Shown here one piece after another: positions 1-5,601 of a stretch of DNA of 11,500 nt; positions within the stretch are counted from its first letter, which is position 1; every line of letters begins with the position of its first letter. The DNA is from Gammaproteobacteria bacterium UBA2168 (GTDB taxonomy: Bacteria; Pseudomonadota; Gammaproteobacteria; Pseudomonadales; Azotimanducaceae). A program made the position numbers and the translations under genes. The notes under the pieces were generated by a model. That model saw only the letters and a list, made by a program, of their open reading frames with translations, made no database searches and had not been told where the DNA came from. The DNA lies in contig DCWG01000068.1 in assembly GCA_002327525.1 (NCBI GenBank), positions 1-11,500 on the forward strand, given 5' to 3'.

Positions 1-316
1 CGGCTCGCGGATCGATATCCGGCACCGTCTCGGCCACCGCCCGCTGTATCAGTACGATGTCCGGACGCGTGAGTCCAATACAATCGAGGGTCACAAGAGC
101 GAGCACGGAGTCGCCATCGCCGATCACCACTGCGTGGGCATAGAGGTCGTCATACACACCCTCAGAGGGCCGGTCACGCCCATAGCCCGCCAGCATCGTT
201 CCCTGAGGCGGCGTGATGACCACACTCGCCGCACCCACACTGAATGTTTCAGCACCCAGCGCCGAAACACACAACATCGCTAGGAGAACCGCCGCAACGA
301 GGCGAGTCTTGCGCAT
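1..316 (-). CDS. Secreted neutral/alkaline ceramidase-like protein, N-terminal part (runs off the left edge)
   Basis: This is the first 105 codons of a minus-strand gene whose remainder lies beyond base 1. The protein opens with a Sec-type signal peptide: basic MRKTR, then a hydrophobic core to about residue 22 (cleavage near GA/ETF). The mature start reads VGAASVVITPPQGTMLAGYG, followed by RPSEGVYDDLYAHAVVI and ALVTLDCIGL. This series (ITPP, AGYG, DDLYA, D-IGL) is the typical beginning of proteins annotated as neutral/alkaline non-lysosomal ceramidase N-terminal domain, a family of exported hydrolases of which only some cleave ceramide. The active site lies outside the window, so substrate and activity are unknown. 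The ATG at 316-314 overlaps the TGA of the upstream regulator relic in a TGATG, implying translational coupling in the ancestral operon. The family call rests on motif recognition of the N-terminus only. Confidence 0.62.
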   Translation of the reverse strand, partial: MRKTRLVAAVLLAMLCVSALGAETFSVGAASVVITPPQGTMLAGYGRDRPSEGVYDDLYAHAVVIGDGDSVLALVTLDCIGLTRPDIVLIQRAVAETVPDIDPRA

Positions 317-932
317 CAAATCAGACCAAGACGGGCCAGCATGTGCTGAAACCGCTCCTCTTCAGTCAACTCCCGATAGTGGTGCTCCACCCTCAGCGTC
401 ACGAGCAGGTCATCGTGCTGCTCGAAACAACGCTCCAGCCATTCGTAGCACTCCTCCTTGCGGCCGAACCCCAGTGTGAGCAATGCAAACGTGCTGGCGG
501 CCACGTAACCGCTGGACGCAAGGTCGTGCACTTGCACTTCGATCGCGCGGGCTTTGTTCTCCTCTCTGCGCGAACATACTCATACGCAAGCGATACGCCG
601 ACCAGCGCCAGTCCCATCCGGGGCATCGAACGTTCGAAGTGGTCGATCGCCTCATGCGTATGTCCCAGCGCAGACTCCACCAGAGCGAACTGAAAACGTA
701 CGAACGCGAAATCCGCAAAGGTGTCGAGCGCAGAGCGAAACACGGAGGCAGCCGCCTCCCACTCGCCCGAAAAACGGGCGGAAAGGCCCTGCGCTACAGT
801 GAACAGCGGTGAGAGCGGATCCAGACATTCCAGCACGTCGAATGGGCGCTTGGCCAGATGCACGCGCTGTCCATCCTGATACGGGTAGCGCTGTTCACGA
901 TCCAGAACGAACGGGCCGAATTGCCATGTGAT
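316..932 (-). pseudogene. Broken winged-helix (OmpR/CadC-type) TPR regulator
   Basis: Reading the minus strand from 932, the frame begins WQFGPFVLDREQRYPYQDG and continues through a segment ending KRPFDVLECL. This is the start of a Trans_reg_C (CadC/ToxR-like) winged-helix domain. Around base 820-830 it jumps directly into DPLSPLFTVAQGLSARF and TPR-like helices (EWEAAASVFRSALDTF, HTHEAIDHFERSM). The recognition helix and several hundred residues expected between these parts are absent. Near 555-575 the frame shifts by one base: AYEYVRAERR is continued in another frame by ENKARAIEVQVHDLASSGYV, then CYEWLERCFEQHDD to the TGA at 318-316, the usual C-terminus of this family. A TAG (935-933) lies immediately upstream and no in-frame start codon precedes the domain. 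Internal deletion, frameshift and lost start together indicate a pseudogene. A sequencing error could explain the frameshift alone. Confidence is high that it is a relic of this family. Confidence 0.72.
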
Positions 933-950
933 CTATTTTTCCACTTTTGT

Positions 951-967
951 TCAGGTTTTCGTCAGGT
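951..967. promoter_or_regulatory. Direct repeat TCAGGT with 11-bp period, possible regulator site
   Basis: TCAGGT occurs at 951-956 and again at 962-967, exactly 11 bp apart, in the short gap between the divergent regulator relic and the AGE-like gene. OmpR/PhoB-type winged-helix proteins typically bind tandem direct repeats with about one helical turn of spacing, and the neighbouring relic belongs to that DNA-binding class. The site is seen directly; its function is inference and two 6-mers could recur by chance. Confidence 0.3.
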
Positions 968-1024
968 CTTTTCCGGCCCAGAAACCAGACTGAATGTAGC
1001 ACAACCGAAAGGCGCTACCAATGG

Positions 1025-1798
1025 ATGACCAGGGCCCCTACAGCGGCGAATATCAGGTTCGGGATACGCTCATCTCATTGTCACTGCTGGCACGCGGTCA
1101 CGGCTACACGGGTGCATTGCCATCTCGATGGCCGCCACGGCGGTTTCATGTCGCAATACGACTCTCACCTCCACACGCCGTCGAACGCTCCGTACGCGTT
1201 CACAAAAAACGTCGCAGCGCAGGCAACGGTTCTCACTGCCTTATCCGAATATGCGCTCACAAGCGCTGATCCCGGCGCCCGCTATCACGCCGACCAGTTC
1301 TTCGACAGATTACGCCAGCACTGCAATGATGAAACCGGTTACCTCGAACTAACGCGACTGATTGCCCGAGCAGTATCACAGCTCGGAGGCCAACCTCAGC
1401 GTTACCGGGAAATCATTGAAGCCGTGTTCTGCAATGCGGTCGCCAGCGGTATGGACCACGACCGCGGCGGATTTTTCCATTCGGACATCATCTCCGGTGG
1501 CGTGTCCGATCCCGAAAAAGTGTGGCGGGTACAGGCCGAGGCACTACTGTGCTCGCTGTATCTCTACCGCTGCTTCGGTAAAGGCCAGTATGCGTTTTGC
1601 TTCAATCGCACGCTTGACTGGATCTACCGCTATCAGGCTGACTGGACCCATGGCGAATGGTTCGAGTATGTCGACCTCGATGCAGTACCCCATGGCGTTA
1701 AGGCCAGTGTGCATAAAGCCACCTTTCAAACGCGCCGTGCCGTACTGGACTGCCTCGAGCTCCTCGACGAGCTTCTCGACGACGTAGAATCTTCGTAA
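1025..1798 (+). CDS. AGE-family (N-acylglucosamine 2-epimerase-like) protein, shortened and probably inactive
   Basis: The 257-residue frame carries recognisable pieces of the (alpha/alpha)6-barrel AGE family (N-acylglucosamine, mannose and cellobiose 2-epimerases). HLDGRHGGF lies at about residues 34-41, then a QA-containing helix (AAQATVLTALSEYAL). GMDHDRGGFF is at about 142-151, KVWRVQAEAL at 165-174, HGEWFEYVD at 209-217 and a C-terminal segment KATFQTRRAVLD. Family members are usually about 390-420 residues. Here GYLE (105-108) runs straight into ELTRLIARAV, where the second repeat and a GH-x-(I/L)E motif would be expected, so roughly 150 residues look deleted. The C-terminal YH-x-x-R motif reads FQTRR, so a key histidine is replaced. 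The N-terminus is also suspect: ATG 1021, with AAAGG 8 bases upstream, opens another frame (MDDQGPYSGEYQVRDTLISL) that looks more protein-like up to about 1110, suggesting a frameshift. A TTG at 947 would extend this frame. Likely a decaying gene; it may still be translated ahead of soxC. Confidence 0.5.
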   Translation: MTRAPTAANIRFGIRSSHCHCWHAVTATRVHCHLDGRHGGFMSQYDSHLHTPSNAPYAFTKNVAAQATVLTALSEYALTSADPGARYHADQFFDRLRQHCNDETGYLELTRLIARAVSQLGGQPQRYREIIEAVFCNAVASGMDHDRGGFFHSDIISGGVSDPEKVWRVQAEALLCSLYLYRCFGKGQYAFCFNRTLDWIYRYQADWTHGEWFEYVDLDAVPHGVKASVHKATFQTRRAVLDCLELLDELLDDVESS

Positions 1799-1807
1799 TC
1801 AAGCATC

Positions 1808-1813
1808 AGGAGG
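1808..1813 (+). promoter_or_regulatory. Strong ribosome binding site (AGGAGG) of soxC
   Basis: AGGAGG lies 4 bases before ATG 1818, and an out-of-frame ATG sits at 1814-1816 directly after it. This consensus site fixes the SoxC start at 1818 rather than at an internal methionine such as the one just before the twin arginines. Confidence 0.6.
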
Positions 1814-1817
1814 ATGT

Positions 1818-3068
1818 ATGGGTGACCAGTTGATTCCCGAGGCGGGCAACGGCCTGATGGGACGCCGCGCTTTCATGACCGCCACCGCGAGCACCGCAGC
1901 CACACTGTTGAGCGCGAGTGCGGCCGGTGCGCAGCGAACACCATGGATGCGCGCGCCCGGCGCACCCATGAGCGAGAGTGGCGTGCCGTCGCGCCACGAG
2001 GCCGGCCTGCAGCGCGTATTGTTCGCTTCCGCACCCGGAACCACCGGTGCTGGTACCTCGGCAACGCCACACGAGCACCTTGACGGCATCATCACGCCGT
2101 CCCGTCTGCACTTCGAGCGTCATCACGCGGGCATCCCGGACATCGATCCCGACCGGCATCGCCTGATGCTGCATGGTCTCGTGCAACGTCCTCTGAGTTT
2201 CAGCGTGGATGCGCTGCACCGCTATCCCATCGTGTCGCGAATTCAGTTTCTCGAATGTTCCGGTAACAGCGCAATGATGACGGCTCCTGAACCACCACGA
2301 CTCGAGTGCGGGCAACTACATGGATTACTCTCAAGCAGCGAATGGGGCGGCGTACCACTGTCCATCCTCCTCGACGAAGCGGGTCTCATGCCCCAGGGGC
2401 GCTGGGTGGTAGCCGACGGCGCCGACGCAGCGGTACTGGCACGCAGTATTCCGCTGGAGAAAATGATGGACGATGCCATCGTCGCGCTCTATCAGAACGG
2501 CGAGCCCCTGAGGCCCGCCAACGGTTACCCACTGCGTCTGTTCCTGCCCGGCTGGGAAGGTAACGCCAGTGTAAAGTGGCTACGTTCACTGCGCGTCACG
2601 GATCAACCCGCGATGACCAAGGACGAGACGTCCAAATACTCCGATCTGCGCGCAGACGGCAGCGCAGAAATGTTCACTTTCGAGATGGGAGTGAAATCGG
2701 TCATCACCACTCCATCACCCGGGCTGATTCTGGATCAACCAGGGCTGTATCAGATCTCGGGCCTGGCCTGGTCGGGAGCCGGTCGTGTGCAAAGTGTAGC
2801 GGTGTCGGCCGATGGCGGCCGCACGTGGGCTGACGCGCAACTCGATGCACATGTACTGTCAAGATCCGTCACGCGCTTCCGGACCGCCTGGCAGTGGAAT
2901 GGATCTCCGGCAACGCTGCTGAGCCGGGCCACGGACGAATCAGGTTCCGTGCAGCCCAGCCGTGAGGTGGTCATGCGTGACCGGCCGCCGGGTTCCTACT
3001 ATCACTACAACGCCATCCAGGCATGGCAGGTCTCTGATTCGGGCGAGGTGAGCAATGTCTATGTATAG
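1818..3068 (+). CDS. soxC: SoxC-type sulfane/sulfite dehydrogenase, molybdenum cofactor subunit
   Basis: This 416-residue protein belongs to the sulfite oxidase fold family, SoxC branch. In characterised Sox systems SoxC, with its cytochrome SoxD, oxidises the sulfane sulfur bound to SoxYZ in the periplasm; relatives oxidise sulfite. A Tat signal (GRRAFM at residues 15-20, then an Ala-rich stretch, cleavage near AGA/QR at 38/39) fits export of a folded Moco enzyme. Family landmarks are HLDGIITPSRLHFERHHAG at about 87-105, FLECSGN at 144-150 with Cys147 as the predicted molybdenum ligand, SSEWGGVPLS, ADGADAAVLARSIP, GYPLRLFLPGWEGNASVKWL and a C-terminal dimerisation domain with GLAWSGAGRV, TRFRTAWQW and SRATDESG. 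The ending YYHYNAIQAW is typical of SoxC. Length matches the family and the gene looks intact. It starts 19 bases after the AGE-like gene and its last 14 bases overlap soxD. No other sox genes lie in the window, so the in vivo substrate (SoxYZ-sulfane, sulfite or other) is uncertain. Confidence 0.9.
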   Translation: MGDQLIPEAGNGLMGRRAFMTATASTAATLLSASAAGAQRTPWMRAPGAPMSESGVPSRHEAGLQRVLFASAPGTTGAGTSATPHEHLDGIITPSRLHFERHHAGIPDIDPDRHRLMLHGLVQRPLSFSVDALHRYPIVSRIQFLECSGNSAMMTAPEPPRLECGQLHGLLSSSEWGGVPLSILLDEAGLMPQGRWVVADGADAAVLARSIPLEKMMDDAIVALYQNGEPLRPANGYPLRLFLPGWEGNASVKWLRSLRVTDQPAMTKDETSKYSDLRADGSAEMFTFEMGVKSVITTPSPGLILDQPGLYQISGLAWSGAGRVQSVAVSADGGRTWADAQLDAHVLSRSVTRFRTAWQWNGSPATLLSRATDESGSVQPSREVVMRDRPPGSYYHYNAIQAWQVSDSGEVSNVYV

Positions 3069-3576
3069 ATTCGCCCTCGCATCATTGTTCGTGATCATGG
3101 GCCACGCGCATGCGGCGCAAGGCCCCGGCCTCGGTGACTCTCTCGACCCAGGCTCGCTTCAGAAGCACGATTTCACCATCCTGCCCGATGGTGCCGGATT
3201 ACCACCAGGTTCCGGGAGCGTGGAGGAAGGCGCGAAATTGTACACACAGCACTGCCAGGCCTGTCACGGCGAAGACGGACAATCGGGTAGCAACGATGCC
3301 CTTGCAGGCGGCCTCGGCAGCCTCACGAGTGCTAAGCCCGTGAAGACCGTGGGTAGTTTCTGGCCCTACGCAACCACGGTGTTCGACTACATACGCCGGG
3401 CCATGCCGTATGCCGCACCAGGCAGCCTCAGTGCGGATCAAACGTACGCCGTTACTGCCTGGCTGCTCTACATCAACGACATCATCGATGAGGACACCCG
3501 CCTCAGCGCGCGTACCCTGCCCAACATCGAGATGCCAAACCGCAGGGGGTTCGTCTGGTCCGAGGAGGTACGCTGA
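3055..3576 (+). CDS. soxD: SoxD-type periplasmic cytochrome c, short mono-heme form
   Basis: This 173-residue exported c-type cytochrome is the predicted electron acceptor of SoxC. A signal peptide spans about residues 1-20 (cleavage near AHA/A). The mature protein has the SoxD hallmarks ILPDGAGLPPGSGSVEEG, one heme-binding motif CQACH at 67-71, GSFWPYATTVFDYIRRAMPY (Met117 is a likely axial ligand), AVTAWLLYINDIIDED and the terminal EMPNRRGF. Well-studied SoxD proteins such as that of Paracoccus are about twice as long and carry a second heme domain. Here the protein stops after the first domain, so this is the short variant, resembling SorB in size but SoxD in sequence. The ATG at 3055 lies inside soxC (14-base overlap) behind a GAGGTGA site; a second in-frame ATG at 3061 is possible. 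The overlap means the two subunits are co-translated. The gene appears complete and ends 6 bases before the convergent SDR gene. Confidence 0.87.
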   Translation: MSMYRFALASLFVIMGHAHAAQGPGLGDSLDPGSLQKHDFTILPDGAGLPPGSGSVEEGAKLYTQHCQACHGEDGQSGSNDALAGGLGSLTSAKPVKTVGSFWPYATTVFDYIRRAMPYAAPGSLSADQTYAVTAWLLYINDIIDEDTRLSARTLPNIEMPNRRGFVWSEEVR

Positions 3577-3582
3577 ATACGC

Positions 3583-4455
3583 TCAGTCCGACAACATCGA
3601 TGGCGGCTCGTCGCGATGAAAACCTTCGAAGCGCCTGATATTGCGGGGCGGACCGGGCTTGTACACAAAACTGCCAGCGCCGTTGTGAATACCACCGTCC
3701 ACGCGAATATCCACCCCGGTGACATACGCCGACAACTCTGACAGCAAAAACACCACCATCGCGGAGATTTCTGCAGCGGTCCCGTGACGGCCCAGGGGCA
3801 CCCGCTTGTCGATATTGCGTATCGCCTCCCAATCACTGCGCGGGTAACGCTCTAACCCGGTAGTCGCGATGAAACCCGGAATCACGCAATTCACGCGCAC
3901 ACCATCGCGGCCCCATTCCGATGCTGCTGTGGCGGTGAAATTGGAAAGACCGGCACGGGCGGCACCGTTGTGGCCCATCCCCGCCATACCGCCTTCCCAG
4001 TCGGCGCCGATGTTCACGATGCTGCCGCCATGGTCCGTCATGCACTGCTTATAGACTTCCCGCGCTGTGAGAAAATAGCTCGTGAGGTTATTACCGAGTA
4101 CGGCATTCCAGCCATTGAGGCTCAGGTCCTCGAGTGCTGCCGGAAACTGGCCGCCGGCCGTGTTCACCAGCCCGTGCACGAGGCCGTGTGCATCCAACAC
4201 CCTGGCGACTAGGCTCTGCACCTGGCTTTCATCGCGTAATTCCACTGTGTAGCAACCGAGTACCACACCGCCATCTTGCTCGATCTCCACGCGCGTGCGA
4301 TCGAGTTTCTCCAGCGTGCGCCCGGCGAGCACCACCTTGCCACCGAGTGCCGCCACCTCGTGAGCGATGCAACGGCCAAGTCCACCCCCGCCTCCGGGGA
4401 TGAAAACCGTCGAACCGCTGAATAAACCATCACGAAACCCAGATTGATATGGCAC
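3583..4455 (-). CDS. SDR-family oxidoreductase, trans-2-enoyl-CoA reductase/2,4-dienoyl-CoA reductase-like
   Basis: This 290-residue short-chain dehydrogenase/reductase has a Rossmann fold with the nucleotide motif PGGGGGLG at residues 20-27. AGRT at 44-47 has an Arg after the second strand, which suggests NADPH. NTAGGQFP lies at 98-105, GNNLTSYFLTAREV at 121-134 and RVNCVIPGFI at 187-196. The catalytic YxxxK is missing: the region reads ADWEGGMAGMGHNGAARAG at 151-169. The H-x-GAARAG signature and N-x-AGGQF are typical of the peroxisomal trans-2-enoyl-CoA reductase (PECR)-like branch and its bacterial homologues, so an enoyl- or dienoyl-thioester is a reasonable but unproven substrate. The start is GTG 4455 with GGAGG four bases upstream. 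A C-terminal tail of about 30 residues after the usual VDGG (252-255) contains YKPGPPRNIRRFEGF and is longer than in a minimal SDR. It is convergent with soxD (6-base gap) and divergent from the methyltransferase gene. No signal peptide, so cytosolic. Confidence 0.8.
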   Translation of the reverse strand: MPYQSGFRDGLFSGSTVFIPGGGGGLGRCIAHEVAALGGKVVLAGRTLEKLDRTRVEIEQDGGVVLGCYTVELRDESQVQSLVARVLDAHGLVHGLVNTAGGQFPAALEDLSLNGWNAVLGNNLTSYFLTAREVYKQCMTDHGGSIVNIGADWEGGMAGMGHNGAARAGLSNFTATAASEWGRDGVRVNCVIPGFIATTGLERYPRSDWEAIRNIDKRVPLGRHGTAAEISAMVVFLLSELSAYVTGVDIRVDGGIHNGAGSFVYKPGPPRNIRRFEGFHRDEPPSMLSD

Positions 4456-4492
4456 GCCACCTCCGAAGTCATCTGCGCCCTGTCCATCCTCG

Positions 4493-4537
4493 GATTCGAC
4501 TCACACCAGCGTTACTCCACGACAGGTGAGTCTGATC
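4493..4537. repeat. Imperfect inverted repeat in the divergent SDR/methyltransferase promoter region
   Basis: GACTCAC at 4498-4504 and GTGAGTC at 4526-4532 are perfect inverted copies. Flanking bases extend the match to 12 positions (4493-4504 against 4526-4537) with one mismatch and one G-T pair. Arm centres are about 33 bp apart, roughly three helical turns. The location between two divergent starts fits a dimeric regulator operator or a leader hairpin. The function is inference. Confidence 0.35.
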
Positions 4538-4593
4538 TTACGGACTGCTAGCATAGCGGACATTAAAGGCGGCGAAAAAACAGGCGCGACGAC

Positions 4594-5601
4594 ATGACGG
4601 AAAAGAGACCGGACACCGTCCGCCTGCAGCGCATCAGCAAGGCGTCCTGGGAATCTGCAGCGCTCATGAGCGCCGTTGAACTCGACCTCTTCACGGCCAT
4701 CTCGCAAGGACACGACGACATCGTCTCGGCGGCGCGGACACTTGATATCGAACCAGTGAATGCAGAGCGCCTGCTGGTGGTGCTCACCGCCATGGAACTG
4801 GTGTCACGGGAGGGAGAGCGTTTCACCAACGCCGATGACGTCGAACGCTTCCTGGTCAGGGGCAAACCAACGTACGCGGGCCCGTGGATGCTGTTCGGCA
4901 AACCCCGCTGGGATTCCTGGGGGCGCCTCACCGAGCACCTCAAGGTAAAGCAGCCGGATCAGCGCTTGCTCGGAATGTATGACGACACCTTCACCGTGGA
5001 GCGCGCACGCGAATACCACGAGGCCACCTATTCCATCGGCATGGGTGCTGCACGGCGTTTTCACCGGCAGGTGAGTTTGAACGGGCGACGAAAGATCATG
5101 GACCTGGGCGGCGGATCGGGCTGCTACTGCATCGTCGCGGCGCAAACCAACGACAACATACGCGCCGAGGTACTGGACCTACCGCCAGTCGTGGTGGTGA
5201 CACGCGACTACATCGACCAGAACGGCGTTGAAGACCGTGTGATCGCAAGCCCCTGCGACTTCACCCGCGATGCGCTGCCCACCGATGCGGACGTGGCCAT
5301 AATGGCCTCCAACCTGCCGCAATACAGCCGTAATATCATCGCCGGCGTCGTACAGCGGGTGTTCGACGCACTGCTGCCAGGTGGCGAGTTTCATCTCATC
5401 GGCGAAATGATCAACCCGGAAGGGACCGGGCCGCTCGCACCGGCACTGTGGGGTCTCTCGGAGGCCGTCAGCCGCTCGACGGGTCTCGCCCACTCAGAGT
5501 CCGACTGCACCGGCTACTTCGAGGCCGCCGGTTTCACAGACATCAGCATCACAGAATTCATACCAGAAACCCTTACACGCGTTAGCGGAATCAAACCATG
5601 A
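4594..5601 (+). CDS. SAM-dependent methyltransferase, plant-type O-methyltransferase fold (Methyltransf_2)
   Basis: This 335-residue protein has an N-terminal winged-helix dimerisation domain (about 10-85: WESAALMSAVELDLFTAIS, then AERLLVVLTAMELVSREG). The C-terminal Rossmann-like catalytic domain has SAM motif I MDLGGGSGCY at 169-178, the acidic strand EVLDLP at 192-197, the motif CDFTRDALP at 221-229 and LLPGGEFHLIGEM at 260-272. The acetylserotonin/hydroxyindole and caffeate O-methyltransferase family has this order. The catalytic base those enzymes carry in an H-D-W-x-D type motif is not present: the site reads ASNLPQYSRN at 238-247. The enzyme may methylate by another mechanism, act on a non-hydroxyl acceptor, or have lost catalysis. 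The substrate is unknown. The ATG 4594 start has only a weak Shine-Dalgarno site. Its TGA (5599-5601) overlaps the ATG (5598) of the selenoprotein gene in ATGA, so the two are translationally coupled and probably functionally linked. Confidence 0.82.
   Translation: MTEKRPDTVRLQRISKASWESAALMSAVELDLFTAISQGHDDIVSAARTLDIEPVNAERLLVVLTAMELVSREGERFTNADDVERFLVRGKPTYAGPWMLFGKPRWDSWGRLTEHLKVKQPDQRLLGMYDDTFTVERAREYHEATYSIGMGAARRFHRQVSLNGRRKIMDLGGGSGCYCIVAAQTNDNIRAEVLDLPPVVVVTRDYIDQNGVEDRVIASPCDFTRDALPTDADVAIMASNLPQYSRNIIAGVVQRVFDALLPGGEFHLIGEMINPEGTGPLAPALWGLSEAVSRSTGLAHSESDCTGYFEAAGFTDISITEFIPETLTRVSGIKP

Noticed and set aside
4538..4560. Sigma70-like promoter before the methyltransferase gene (TGCTAGCAT as an extended -10)
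   Set aside because: No acceptable -35 at the proper distance and a poor match overall, so not reported as a feature.
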